Part shown: positions 1-9,605 of the stretch, one piece after another
How positions within the stretch are numbered: position 1 is the stretch's first letter
How the letters are laid out: every line of letters starts with the position of its first letter
Program-made: the position numbers and the translations under genes
Notes under the pieces: model-generated
Told to the model about the DNA's origin: nothing
Database searches by the model: none
The model's input: only the letters and a program-made list of their open reading frames with translations
DNA from: CBDHEY01 sp965262305
GTDB taxonomy: Bacteria > Pseudomonadota > Gammaproteobacteria > Pseudomonadales > Cellvibrionaceae
Direction: 5' to 3'
DNA: 64,000 nucleotides
NCBI GenBank assembly: GCA_965262305.1
Contig: CBDHEY010000002.1
Location: 1,860,001-1,924,000 of the forward strand

Positions 1-940
1 TATCCTCGTGCTTTTTCCGTTCAGTAATATCTCGACCAATTCCTAAGAGATATTTTTTATCCTTATTGTCATAAAATCGAATTTTTTTAGTTTCGAGTGT
101 CCGTTTTTTTCCATCGGGAAATAAAATTGTTTCTTCTGTTTGCGAAAAGCCTTCCTTTAAAGCCTTTTTGTCAAACTTTAAAAACTCTTCTGCTTCTGAA
201 TCATCATAAGATTCCAAGGTTGTGAAACCAATAATCTTATCTCGACTCGATTCTGGATACACGTTGATGAATGCAGGATTTGCTCGAACAATTCGAAATT
301 TATCATCTTTAACGAAAATCAAATCAGGAATGACATCCTGTACAAGTTGCAGAAAGTTGTTAGACTCTTCTAATTTTGAAAGATTATTTTCTTGTGTAAG
401 TTCCGATGAGATGAACTGAGCTATTAATTGTAAAAATGACTTTTCGAAATTTGAAAAGGCAGAAGTCCGAGATTCAAATTTTGCAAAGCTTACAGTTCCA
501 AATGGCTTCTGGTTTACAAATATTGTTGTTCCAATATAAGAGTTTAGCTTCTGATTTTTGTAGCAAGGATGTTCAGAAATTTCCGAATTTTTAGCATCAA
601 TTACTGAAAAAACGTGTGCATGGCCAAATACGTGCGAACAATACGTATCTTTGTAGAAAAATTGAGATTCAACTTCTGTTTTCCCAGATGGTCGAGCATA
701 AATTACTCTGTAAAAATCTCCTTTTATTTCACTAATTGCCCCAAATTCCAAGTTAAAGTAAGTTATACCAAGATCAAGGAATATGTCCATTTTTTTTTCT
801 AATGTAACGGACGTATCAGTTGCAATAGCACAAAGCTGGTTTAAAACATCCTCTTGTTTTATCTGCGGATCTACGTTAGAAATTTCACCTTGAGCTTGCT
901 TTTTTGATTCCAATGGAGCCCCCAAAACAATAATAAACAT
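1..940 (-). CDS. GAF-PAS sensor protein, 3' part outside the window
   Basis: A minus-strand frame stays open from an ATG at 940 to the window edge (about 313 residues seen). Residues about 30-180 look like a GAF domain (central segment YIGTTIFVNQKPFGTVSF). Residues about 196-313 look like a PAS domain, starting near LVQDVIPDLIFVKDDKF and ending in the PAS/PAC signature GIGRDITERKKHE. No membrane segment is seen, so the protein is probably a cytoplasmic signal sensor. The output domain lies beyond the window; a histidine kinase or GGDEF module is usual after GAF-PAS, but this is a guess. It is separated from the DUF3179 gene by about 180 bp and is probably a separate unit. Confidence 0.8.
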   Translation of the reverse strand, partial: MFIIVLGAPLESKKQAQGEISNVDPQIKQEDVLNQLCAIATDTSVTLEKKMDIFLDLGITYFNLEFGAISEIKGDFYRVIYARPSGKTEVESQFFYKDTYCSHVFGHAHVFSVIDAKNSEISEHPCYKNQKLNSYIGTTIFVNQKPFGTVSFAKFESRTSAFSNFEKSFLQLIAQFISSELTQENNLSKLEESNNFLQLVQDVIPDLIFVKDDKFRIVRANPAFINVYPESSRDKIIGFTTLESYDDSEAEEFLKFDKKALKEGFSQTEETILFPDGKKRTLETKKIRFYDNKDKKYLLGIGRDITERKKHED

Positions 941-1122
941 GCCAGTAAAGCATTTTATTACTCGCTAATCAGATATACTCGTTTGAAAAACACAATATTT
1001 CCTGTATACCTTATTTTAGTATACGAAGTGTAAATATGTTAAAAATATATCCTTAGGTAAACCTTAACGCTATTTATAAATTACACCAAGAGATTATATT
1101 TGGTTTACGAGGTTCCGCTTCA
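941..1122. other. Intergenic gap with paired GTATAC sites
   Basis: This AT-rich gap holds the upstream region of the GAF-PAS gene and the end of the DUF3179 operon. Two copies of the palindrome GTATAC lie at 1004-1009 and 1019-1024, 9 bases apart, a possible operator. No clear terminator hairpin was found. Confidence 0.3.
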
Positions 1123-2529
1123 TTATTTTATAAGTCGTGTATTTGGGAAAGTTGCATGCCAGCCAAACCAAAAAGCGCGATGGGAAGGCAACCTTTCTAG
1201 CGTTTCTCCTGACTCCGAAATCAATCGCGCTTCTGATAAATGCCACTTTTGCCCATTTACATCGATAAGCTCGCTATCGCCGTCATAATCTACTATTTCA
1301 ATATTCTTGGGATCATATACTCTATTTGCTCCCGAATTATCAGTGACAATAAGTAATTTTTGTCGGCCAATTTTTTCTGTAAAGACAGGATGCTTCGATA
1401 GAAAGTCAATATCTATGGCAAGCTGCTCTTTCGGAGACGCATTAAATCGAAGAGCAAGTATTTCTTGTTTATTTTTAAGACGAGTATCTTGGAATGGTGT
1501 GTGGAACATTAGTTCGTCTGTCCCAAAGTATTCTTGATAAGCAACTCCTTCGCCATAGTCTCGACTGAATCCCGTTTGTTCTGATAATACTTGAGTATTT
1601 GGATGCCTTCTTAACCACTCTCCCCAAGTCGTCGTTACAATGCTCAAGTGTTCTAGTTTTATTCCCTTGTCAACCAAGGGACCAACAACAGGTTCGCCTT
1701 TTAAGGTGTTCCAAAGTGATTGAGTCTTCTTATCATACATAAGTTTATTTGAACGATATAAAAACCCACTGGTTCCGAGTTCATAGATTTCACCGTTCAA
1801 TTGAGTCTTGTAGGGGATAACCGTTCCGCAAAGCGTACAATAAACACCTGCGATATCAACACCTCCTATTTCATCAACAAACATTTCGTGCCATGCCAGA
1901 ATTCTTTTTGGGTAGGCTCTCGCATCCCCATTTATCTCGATACCAAAGATTATATTATCTTTGTGTAAATAATTAGCTTTGGCAGCCGGTATCATTTTGG
2001 GATTACGTAGCGGAGGAATTCCATCTTGTCGTACGCCGCCCCAGCGGATTTCATCGAGTCTAATTCGAGCAAGATTTTGCCGATCTTTAAAATATCTTTC
2101 AAATTTAGCGTCTATATTTTTGTATAGATCAGCTTTAAAATTGCCATATCCTGGTGAGATTTCTTCCTTTTTGTTCCACATCCAAGAATACCAAGCTTGT
2201 ATATCTCGACCAAATTTCTCGCTTGTTTTTTCTTCTAATATGCTAATTAATGTGTTTGTTACCATCGCATCCCCAGAGTAAATCATTGTTTCAATTGCGA
2301 GAGGAACATATTCTGATTTCCAACTTTCACGTATTTCATTTAGTAACGATGATTTTAAAAGGGTATTTTGTGTGAGAATTAATTGATAGAAATCTTCTTC
2401 TATATCTTTTTTTATCACATTGCTTTTGGCTGCCACAGATGGAATGGCAGAAAGACCAATGATAAAAATAAACAAGATGGTCAAAATAGTGTTGTTTAGA
2501 ATTTTAAACCCGAAAAAATTGACATTCAT
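1123..2529 (-). CDS. DUF3179 domain protein, exported
   Basis: The protein (about 468 residues) starts with a hydrophobic segment ending near the AKS junction, read as a signal peptide or N-terminal anchor. The C-terminal two thirds match the DUF3179 family: DGIPPLRNPKMI, GDARAYPKRILAWHE, the CxxC-containing VYCTLCGTVIPY, and SGFLYRSNKLMYD. The family has no established biochemical function. An upstream in-frame ATG at 2541 exists, but GGAGG lies 5 bases before the ATG at 2529, which decides the start. It is the last gene of the ABC/two-component operon, 48 bp after the kinase; whether it belongs functionally is unknown. Confidence 0.85.
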   Translation of the reverse strand: MNVNFFGFKILNNTILTILFIFIIGLSAIPSVAAKSNVIKKDIEEDFYQLILTQNTLLKSSLLNEIRESWKSEYVPLAIETMIYSGDAMVTNTLISILEEKTSEKFGRDIQAWYSWMWNKKEEISPGYGNFKADLYKNIDAKFERYFKDRQNLARIRLDEIRWGGVRQDGIPPLRNPKMIPAAKANYLHKDNIIFGIEINGDARAYPKRILAWHEMFVDEIGGVDIAGVYCTLCGTVIPYKTQLNGEIYELGTSGFLYRSNKLMYDKKTQSLWNTLKGEPVVGPLVDKGIKLEHLSIVTTTWGEWLRRHPNTQVLSEQTGFSRDYGEGVAYQEYFGTDELMFHTPFQDTRLKNKQEILALRFNASPKEQLAIDIDFLSKHPVFTEKIGRQKLLIVTDNSGANRVYDPKNIEIVDYDGDSELIDVNGQKWHLSEARLISESGETLERLPSHRAFWFGWHATFPNTRLIK

Positions 2530-2577
2530 AAGCGCCTCCACAGTCCTTTGATAACGCTTTATAGAAATAGTTGCAGA

Positions 2578-3924
2578 TCAGGTGGCAGAATTGAATAGCA
2601 AGGGAATACGTATTGTTGCAATACAACCTGTATTATCACATCGATTATCTAGTGTAAGATTGCCTTCATGAGCTTCAATTATCTGACGTGATAGAATAAG
2701 TCCAATACCAGATCCTTCAGGTTTCGTAGTATAAAAAGGAACAAACAAATTTTCCTTGTTAGATATTCCACTACCATTATCTGCGATTTTTAGATTAAAA
2801 AACCCATTATCAACATTCCAAGTAATCGTGATTTCATTATCCTTCTCTTTTCCATCCGCAGCTTCGATTGCATTTTTTATAAGATTTATTATCACTTGTT
2901 CAATTTGAATTTCATCTGCAAAAATGTTTTGCGACACATCACCTTCAATATTGATTTTGTTTTCTTTAAAAAGAAATTTAACTCTTTGAATCAAATTAAA
3001 AATATTGAAATCTACTTTGCTTGGAGTGCGAAATTTAGAAAGCTCTTTGTAGCTATCTATAAAAAATTTAAGCGCACTCGATCGAGACGTAATTATACTT
3101 AGGCCTTCCTCAAGGCTATTTTTTAACTCACAACTAATATAATTTTTTTCATCATCTCTAGTTAGAAGGGTGGTTAATGTCTGACTAATTGAAATTAAAG
3201 GCGTTAACGAATTGTTAATTTCATGGCTAATTACGCGCACGATACTCTGCCAGGCTTTCTTCTCCTCTTTTCGGAGTAGGTGTCCCACGTCAGTGATAAA
3301 TAGGATTTTTTGTTGAACTCCGGCATTTCTAAATACATCAAGATATACGCGAAAACGCCCTTGTTTTTTAATAAAATTTAAATCTAATACATCTTTATAA
3401 CCTTGTTCTTGGTGATGAATAAATGAAAATTCATTAAGCACTGATTCTGGCAACGCATCATTAGTAATACCTAACAATTGTTTTGCTGCTGGATTAGCGA
3501 AACTAATCGTAGAGTCATCCCTAAATGCTAAGACTGCAACGTCGATGTGCGTAACCACAGTTTCCAAAAGTAACTGGCTTTCAACTGTCTCTTGCCTTTG
3601 TTGACTCATTTTTCCAGCGAGCCCATTAATAGCATTGATAAGCTCGTCAATTGCGCCATCATGTCTATCTGTCCGAGCTCGAAGGCTATAGTCACCGCCG
3701 AGAATAGCCTCAAACAAGTTACTCAAACTTCGAAGTTGGAAGGTAATCGTATGAAATACCTTAGCGCATGAGTATAGAACTAGAATAAAAGATAATGCTA
3801 AAACTAGAAATACCATCCAAATTGATAACTCTGAAAAAGACAGTAAAACAGCTAATACGAGAAAGTGTATTACTAACGAGACAAATACGATTCTTGTAAT
3901 TTCATACTCAAATGATTTTCTCAT
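2578..3924 (-). CDS. Sensor histidine kinase, NtrY-like
   Basis: This 448-residue membrane kinase has two membrane segments within residues 10-60, a HAMP-like linker (about 60-110), a PAS domain (about 120-215), a dimerisation/phosphoacceptor region with the H-box VRVISHEINNSLTPL, and a C-terminal HATPase (N-box NLIKNAIEAADG, G1 box ADNGSGIS, G2 GSGIGL). It should phosphorylate the sigma-54-type regulator encoded 9 bp upstream. There is almost no periplasmic loop between the membrane segments, so it probably senses the membrane, the linked ABC exporter or a cytoplasmic cue rather than a soluble periplasmic ligand. The architecture resembles NtrY and the kinases linked to MacB-like exporters. 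Confidence 0.9.
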   Translation of the reverse strand: MRKSFEYEITRIVFVSLVIHFLVLAVLLSFSELSIWMVFLVLALSFILVLYSCAKVFHTITFQLRSLSNLFEAILGGDYSLRARTDRHDGAIDELINAINGLAGKMSQQRQETVESQLLLETVVTHIDVAVLAFRDDSTISFANPAAKQLLGITNDALPESVLNEFSFIHHQEQGYKDVLDLNFIKKQGRFRVYLDVFRNAGVQQKILFITDVGHLLRKEEKKAWQSIVRVISHEINNSLTPLISISQTLTTLLTRDDEKNYISCELKNSLEEGLSIITSRSSALKFFIDSYKELSKFRTPSKVDFNIFNLIQRVKFLFKENKINIEGDVSQNIFADEIQIEQVIINLIKNAIEAADGKEKDNEITITWNVDNGFFNLKIADNGSGISNKENLFVPFYTTKPEGSGIGLILSRQIIEAHEGNLTLDNRCDNTGCIATIRIPLLFNSAT

Positions 3925-3933
3925 TTATATATA

Positions 3934-5325
3934 TTATTCTTTTGATTTACTTAAACGTCGATAGAAGGCACTTCGACTCAATTCCAAAGAATCTGCAGCT
4001 TTCTCGGCATCTCCGTTAAATTGATCTAATCGGTTTGATATAACTTGGTTTTCAATTTCTTGCAAAGAAAGAGTATTAAATAGATTGATATTTTTCGCAT
4101 CTACATCATTATCGATACCACCATGCGATGAGTTTAAGATACCTAAATCACTCGATCTAATACAATTATCTTGGCAAAGAATAAAAGCTCTTTCAATAAC
4201 ATGACCGAGCTCCCTTACATTACCTGGCCAAGAATACATAAGGAGTACTTGCTGAGCGGATTCACTAATCGTCGCGCTTTCTTGTGAATATTTTCTGGCA
4301 ACACCTTTTAAAAAATCATTTGCGAGCGGAAGAATATCTTCTTTTCTTTTTCTTAATGGAGGAATTTCTATCTCAACTGTGTTTATACGGTAAAGCAAGT
4401 CTTTTCGAAATCGACCACTATTAACTAATTCAAATAAATTTGCGTTTGTAGCGGTAATCATTCTCACATTCACTGCCTGAGTTTTGCTTGACCCTACTTT
4501 TTCAAACTGATTTTCTTCTAATACCCGCAATAATTTTCCTTGTTGAGAGTAGGGTGTATTAGCTATTTCATCTAGAAACAAGGTACCTTGGTCTGCAAGC
4601 TCAAATCTACCAATTCTGGATGACTTAGCATCTGTGAATGCGCCTTTCACATGACCAAACATCTCACTTTCAAAAAGTGACTCTGTGACGGCCCCCATAT
4701 TTACAGAAACAAGATCAGCATTTTTCCTCGTGGATTTTTCATGAACGTAACGCGCAAACAGGCTTTTCCCAGTGCCGTTTTCACCTGTGAATAAAATACT
4801 TGCATCGGTTTTTGCAACACGATGAACCATATCCAAAACACTTTGCATTGACGTCGATTGAGCGATAATATCTTTGAAACCTTTAATTTCATTTTGAAGT
4901 AATTGGTTCTGTCGCATTAATTTTGCATTAATACTAGTCGTTTCTGCCAATTTAAGCTGACTTGTGATTATTGATAACAGCCGCGTATTTTCCCAAGGTT
5001 TTTGGATAAAGTCGTTTGCGCCGCTTTTCATAGCCGTCACGGCGAGATCTACAGTCCCCCAACCAGTCATGACAATAATAGGAATCTGCTCATCAAAATC
5101 ACGTATTTTTTTTATTAAAGATAGTCCTTCTTCGCCAGAGGTTGTGTCATTCGTGTAATTTAAATCAAGCAAAATCAGTTCAATTGTTTCATCTTTTATT
5201 GAACGAAGAGCATTAGTTGGATTGACTTCGGATACTACGGAATGTCCGTGAGAATTTAATAGAAACTGCAATGCCGTGCGAACATCGGCATCGTCATCAA
5301 CTATAAGAATGGTAGGTTTTTTCAA
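3934..5325 (-). CDS. Sigma-54-dependent response regulator, NtrC/NtrX type
   Basis: The 463-residue protein has a receiver domain (residues 1-120, phosphoacceptor Asp54 in LILLDLNY), an AAA+ domain (about 152-385; Walker A GENGTGKS at 181-188, Walker B LFLDEI at 249-254) and a C-terminal Fis-type helix-turn-helix (DSLELSRSAFYRRL). The sigma-54-contacting loop reads GAFTDA (228-233) in place of GAFTGA; such variants occur in natural activators but can alter contact with sigma-54. The start codon is TTG at 5325. The gene sits between the lipoprotein hydrolase and the kinase, and probably acts at the -24/-12 promoter at 10906-10921 at the head of the same operon. Confidence 0.93.
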   Translation of the reverse strand: MKKPTILIVDDDADVRTALQFLLNSHGHSVVSEVNPTNALRSIKDETIELILLDLNYTNDTTSGEEGLSLIKKIRDFDEQIPIIVMTGWGTVDLAVTAMKSGANDFIQKPWENTRLLSIITSQLKLAETTSINAKLMRQNQLLQNEIKGFKDIIAQSTSMQSVLDMVHRVAKTDASILFTGENGTGKSLFARYVHEKSTRKNADLVSVNMGAVTESLFESEMFGHVKGAFTDAKSSRIGRFELADQGTLFLDEIANTPYSQQGKLLRVLEENQFEKVGSSKTQAVNVRMITATNANLFELVNSGRFRKDLLYRINTVEIEIPPLRKRKEDILPLANDFLKGVARKYSQESATISESAQQVLLMYSWPGNVRELGHVIERAFILCQDNCIRSSDLGILNSSHGGIDNDVDAKNINLFNTLSLQEIENQVISNRLDQFNGDAEKAADSLELSRSAFYRRLSKSKE

Positions 5326-5346
5326 TGTTAACCTAATTTGAAATTT

Positions 5347-6222
5347 TTACTCTAGTGCCATTAACTCATCGACTAAGCTGATAAGTCTATTATTAACTTC
5401 TTGTTTTTTTACTAAATGAACAAAATGGCCTTGATCTGGGAAATACTCTACCTCAACAATCGATTGAGTTTGAAGCTCTCGAGCAAACTCCGCATTTCTT
5501 GCATCAACCAGAAAATCTTTACCTCCTTGATAAACGATAAAAGGAGAGTTTAAAGAAGACCAATATTGATTCATATCATCTAGGTTTTTGGGTAGTGCAA
5601 GCACTTCGTCATTGGAATGAATCAGCATTCTGGGCAAAATTGATTTTACAACCCACCAGGTGACAACCTCATTGTACCACTGTTTTTCTAGATATTGGCT
5701 CGTTAGGTCACCAGCAAAAGATACAGTCGCATCAACCATATCCGGATATAGCATCGCAACATAAGGGGCAAGTGTAGCCCCTAGCGAGTGTCCGGCAACA
5801 ATGAGCGTTTTACTTTTTGATTTCGCTTTTAGTTCATGTAATAAAGGCGCTAAAAGATCTGCCTGTGTTTTTAATGATAAATAAATCTGGTCTTCAGTAC
5901 TTTCCGATTTTCCCCATCCTGGGCGCTCTACAGAAACTAAGTACGCTCTGTTCGATAATTCATCATTATCAAGTTGATGAGCAAACATACCCCATGCACC
6001 GGGAGTTCCATGAAGGAATACTATTACAGGCTTAGTTTCGTCACCTCTGGCTACATAGTGCAGCTTGGTACCATTATTTTCATAATAATGAGACTTAACT
6101 TTTCCTTCTTCGTAAATTTTCTTTGCTAGCTTGTCAACTTCTTTGATGGGGGCAGGAGAGCATGCTCCAAGTGAAAATACGCTCATAATGAAAAAAAAAG
6201 TAAAAATCTTTCTCCAAGACAT
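5347..6222 (-). CDS. Alpha/beta hydrolase lipoprotein
   Basis: The N-terminus is a lipoprotein signal with lipobox LGAC, so the mature enzyme is probably membrane-anchored in the periplasm. The fold is alpha/beta hydrolase: oxyanion region FLHGTPGAWG, nucleophile elbow GHSLGA (Ser), and a late His in PDQGHFVH. The substrate is unknown. A TTG at 6243 would add seven residues; the ATG at 6222 gives a normal-length lipoprotein signal and is preferred. It lies inside the ABC exporter/two-component operon, so it may act on the exported or sensed molecule (inference). Confidence 0.85.
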   Translation of the reverse strand: MSWRKIFTFFFIMSVFSLGACSPAPIKEVDKLAKKIYEEGKVKSHYYENNGTKLHYVARGDETKPVIVFLHGTPGAWGMFAHQLDNDELSNRAYLVSVERPGWGKSESTEDQIYLSLKTQADLLAPLLHELKAKSKSKTLIVAGHSLGATLAPYVAMLYPDMVDATVSFAGDLTSQYLEKQWYNEVVTWWVVKSILPRMLIHSNDEVLALPKNLDDMNQYWSSLNSPFIVYQGGKDFLVDARNAEFARELQTQSIVEVEYFPDQGHFVHLVKKQEVNNRLISLVDELMALE

Positions 6223-6271
6223 ATGATTAACTCTATATCGCAACTAAAATTATAGATTATTTAAAGCTATA

Positions 6272-6391
6272 TTAGTTGTATTCCTTTAGCCAAATAGGAT
6301 CTAAAAGGAATTGATTGCTCAAACAATAAATTGCCAAGGCACTTAGAAAAGCTAGAAAAACAAAGGTTCCAAAGTCTCGGTAAAAATTCAT
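6272..6391 (-). CDS. 39-residue single-pass membrane microprotein
   Basis: The ATG at 6391 is preceded by a strong ribosome binding site (AAGGAG, 6 bases before the ATG) and opens a 39-codon frame ending in TAA at 6272. The product starts MNFYRDFG, continues with about 18 hydrophobic residues (FVFLAFLSALAIYCL within it) and has a short polar tail. It fills the gap between the ABC permease and the hydrolase lipoprotein on the operon strand. The binding site and position argue for a real gene. Possible roles are a small subunit or regulator of the permease or kinase, but no homologue is recognised. Confidence 0.65.
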   Translation of the reverse strand: MNFYRDFGTFVFLAFLSALAIYCLSNQFLLDPIWLKEYN

Positions 6392-6425
6392 AATAAGTCT
6401 CCTTGTCTGATTGTTGGTTTATTCG

Positions 6426-8861
6426 TTATTCATAGCGCAATGAGTGTCCTGGGGTGTTTTGTATTACCCGCTTTATAGGAATATAAGTCGCTAAAAGCAC
6501 AGAAACGAAAACAAGCGCTGTTATGACACTTGTGATTAACAGTAAATCTGCGGTTGAAAATCCATTCCTAACTAGCATGGCATAGCCTAAAAAAGAACCT
6601 ATAAGTAAGCCAGGAATACCTCCAAGGGCAAACTGCCGGCTAGCTTCCATTAGAAATTCATTAATGACTCTCTTTTCATTAGCACCAAAAGCACGCTTAA
6701 CGCCAATTTCTCGTGTCCTTTGGTTAATCGAATTACTTGTTACCCCGTAAATTCCGCTTGCAGCAAGAGATATCGCAACAATACCAATTAATAAGAAAAT
6801 GCTACTCAAGAATTGCATAGGTGCACTATGGCGTCGAACAAGTTCCGAGTAGGTCTCAATTTTGAATGCTGGTAAATTTGGGTCAATGGCTTTTAAGATG
6901 CTGCGGAGTGTTGCCGACGCAGATTTGAGCTCCTGGTGCGTTTTTAGACCAACGACTAAATTTGGGTTAGGATCCTGAGCATAAGGGCGATAGATAGAGC
7001 CAAGTTTTCCCTTTGCATCAGTGGCAGGTCCATGAGCCGTGTGCTCGACCACACCAATGATTGTTAGCCAGTCAATTTCATTTTTATCGTATTCTGGAAT
7101 TCTAACCCTTTTCCCTAAAGGCGAATGACCTAAAAAATGTGTATTGGCAAAACTCTCCGTCACTATAATTGTAGATTTTCCAGCGACATTATCTGATTCA
7201 TTAAAAAACCGGCCAGCAACGAGCTTTACGCCCAAGTTTTTTAGCATATGTGGTTCGGAAAGAATGTAATTTTCGCGGCTATATTGATTCGTAGACCCCT
7301 GAATATATTCCCTTCCCTCGATCGCAATAGTCGGGTTTAGATATACATGGTCACCAGGAAATGCCGTGGATATCATTACTTTTCCCGTTCCAATTTGGTT
7401 TTCTAATCGCGTTTTCAGATTTACAACAAATTGAGTTTTGCTTTCTTCTGATCTGTAATTTTTTTCAGGTAGAAGTATTCGAGCGGTAATGATACCCTCC
7501 GTTTCGACCCCGTAGTCAGCATAACTTTCTTTTATTGCGGTTAGAATCATTACCCCTGCAACTGTAAGTATAATAATAGATAAAAATATCTCACCCGTGA
7601 CCAGTAGACGATTTATCTTGCCTGATTTTCTACCTAATGAACCTCTTGTTCCATCTCTTAATATTAGATTGATATTTTCATTTAAATTTTTCCACGTGGG
7701 AATAAATCCAGTTAAGACTATGGCAACGAACACAAAAATCAGGAGCAATTTTATTGAATATGAATTTACCTCGAAGTGCATCCAAAATGGTCTGCCCCAT
7801 TCAAAGAAAGATGGTGTAATTGCTTCTGTTGCTTCAAGAGCCCAACCTAAAATTAGAAGTGCAAAAAAACCACCAAATAAACAAATAATGACACTTTCCC
7901 AAACTAACTGAAAAACAAGCTTAATTCTTGGCGCACCTAACGCCATTCGGATAGCGGTTTCTTTGCTACGCTCGACAGCACGTGAAAATAGAAGATTTCC
8001 CACATTAAGCGCAGCTAAAATCAAGATGAAGATGGCGGCTACTAGCATTGCATAGACCGTTGGTCCAGCATCTTGCATAAGTGACTTTGGAATTGATTCT
8101 GCATAGGCGCTTACTCCAGCGTTCGTATTAGGAAACTTCTCTTCTAAATCCCGCATTACATGAGAAATTCTTCTGTTAAGCTTCTTAAGTGAGGTATTGC
8201 TGCTGATTTGTGCCAGACCTATATAACTATTGACCTCTTCTCTTAAAGTATTTTTGACATTTTCGCGTGAGGGTATCCACAAGTCGGCCAACATAGGAAA
8301 TCGGTAACCTTTCGGCATTACGCCTATTATGGTGTGTAAAATGCCATTTATTTTAACTTTTTCACCAATAACCTTATTAGATAGACTGTATCTATTTCGC
8401 CAAATTTCGTATCCCAAAACAACAACCTTTTCTCCATTTTCATTCATTTCTTCTTTGACAAAGTTCCTACCCAAAATAGGAGTAGTCCGTGTCATAGAGA
8501 AAAAATTGTGATTGACTAGCACCCCAGAATAACGCCTAGCACCATCTTGGCTAGAAAGGTTTACACTTACATTTCGATAGAAACTAAACTCGTTTATCTC
8601 TTGTACGTTCTTATGTATTGAATCTAAATCAAATAAATTTAACTCCGAAAATGTTCGAGCACCATTTCGTTTAAGCGCTATTTGAACTAGAGTTTCACTA
8701 TCTCGAAAAGATAAATCTTTAAATAAAACAACATGAAAAAAAGAAAAAATATAAACACTTAGGCTAATTCCAGCAGCCATCACAAAAACCGTTAAAGCCG
8801 TAAACCCGGGAGATTTATATAACAACCGAATTGCATAGGTTATATCTTGTTTCAGATTCAT
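6426..8861 (-). CDS. ABC transporter permease, duplicated FtsX/MacB type
   Basis: The 811-residue protein has the MacB periplasmic core followed by FtsX-like membrane regions, and the set appears twice. The first half starts with DITYAIRLLYKSPGFTALT and has membrane helices near residues 270-400; the second half has helices near 420-440 and at the C-terminus, with the typical segment TREIGVKRAFGA. Such long permeases drive periplasmic efflux or lipoprotein/peptide export by mechanotransmission rather than membrane transport. It overlaps the ATPase gene by four bases (ATGA), so the two are translationally coupled. With the ATPase and adaptor it forms a MacAB-like complex. Confidence 0.93.
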   Translation of the reverse strand: MNLKQDITYAIRLLYKSPGFTALTVFVMAAGISLSVYIFSFFHVVLFKDLSFRDSETLVQIALKRNGARTFSELNLFDLDSIHKNVQEINEFSFYRNVSVNLSSQDGARRYSGVLVNHNFFSMTRTTPILGRNFVKEEMNENGEKVVVLGYEIWRNRYSLSNKVIGEKVKINGILHTIIGVMPKGYRFPMLADLWIPSRENVKNTLREEVNSYIGLAQISSNTSLKKLNRRISHVMRDLEEKFPNTNAGVSAYAESIPKSLMQDAGPTVYAMLVAAIFILILAALNVGNLLFSRAVERSKETAIRMALGAPRIKLVFQLVWESVIICLFGGFFALLILGWALEATEAITPSFFEWGRPFWMHFEVNSYSIKLLLIFVFVAIVLTGFIPTWKNLNENINLILRDGTRGSLGRKSGKINRLLVTGEIFLSIIILTVAGVMILTAIKESYADYGVETEGIITARILLPEKNYRSEESKTQFVVNLKTRLENQIGTGKVMISTAFPGDHVYLNPTIAIEGREYIQGSTNQYSRENYILSEPHMLKNLGVKLVAGRFFNESDNVAGKSTIIVTESFANTHFLGHSPLGKRVRIPEYDKNEIDWLTIIGVVEHTAHGPATDAKGKLGSIYRPYAQDPNPNLVVGLKTHQELKSASATLRSILKAIDPNLPAFKIETYSELVRRHSAPMQFLSSIFLLIGIVAISLAASGIYGVTSNSINQRTREIGVKRAFGANEKRVINEFLMEASRQFALGGIPGLLIGSFLGYAMLVRNGFSTADLLLITSVITALVFVSVLLATYIPIKRVIQNTPGHSLRYE

Positions 8862-9592
8862 ATTTGCATTTCCTTTCCTGCATTAGATATTATTGACAGA
8901 TCTAGATTGGACTTGTCTGAAACAATTTTTCCATCTAGCATTTCAATATTCCTTTCCGTTCTTTTTACTAAATCTGTGTCATGCGTAACCATACAGATGG
9001 TTGAACCTTCATCATGTAAACTCTCTAGGATTTCCATCACTGCGGTCGCATTCTTCGTATCTAAATTACCTGTAGGTTCGTCAGCTAAGATAATACTTGG
9101 ATTACCAACAATGGCTCTGGCGATAGCTACACGCTGTTGTTGTCCTCCTGAAAGTTGAGAAGGGAAATGGTTTTCTCTATGTAACATGTTTACTTTTTCT
9201 AGTGCAGAGGTAACTAATTTTTTTCGTTTATCCTTATCCATTTTTGATCGGTAGGTTAATGGTAGTTCGATGTTTTCTCTAACACTTAAATCACTTATCA
9301 AATTAAACGATTGAAAAATAAATCCAATATTCTGATTTCGTATTCTCGCTTTCTCTCCGTTAGATAAACTTGTTACATCTTTACCATTGAGTCGATACGA
9401 GCCGAAAGTAGGGTGATCGAGTAAACCAATTAAGGAAAGCAAGGTCGATTTACCACAACCAGAAGCACCTGAAATAGAAACATATTCGCCGTTTCGGATA
9501 GTAAGGTGAATCTCTGTTAATGCATGCGTCTCAATTGCTTCGGTATAAAAAACTTTTTTAATCGATTCCAGAATTATCAATTCTTCGCTCAT
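8858..9592 (-). CDS. ABC transporter ATPase, MacB/LolD family
   Basis: This 244-residue ATPase has Walker A GASGCGKST, Q-loop FQSFNL, signature LSGGQQQRVAIARA, Walker B IILADEPTGNLD and the switch His in MVTHD. The EPTGNLD form is typical of the MacB/LolD/FtsE group that powers FtsX-type permeases. It is 13 bp downstream of the adaptor gene and overlaps the permease gene by four bases. An AGGAGG-like site sits just before its ATG. Confidence 0.95.
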   Translation of the reverse strand: MSEELIILESIKKVFYTEAIETHALTEIHLTIRNGEYVSISGASGCGKSTLLSLIGLLDHPTFGSYRLNGKDVTSLSNGEKARIRNQNIGFIFQSFNLISDLSVRENIELPLTYRSKMDKDKRKKLVTSALEKVNMLHRENHFPSQLSGGQQQRVAIARAIVGNPSIILADEPTGNLDTKNATAVMEILESLHDEGSTICMVTHDTDLVKRTERNIEMLDGKIVSDKSNLDLSIISNAGKEMQI

Positions 9593-9605
9593 AGTTTACC
9601 TCCTT

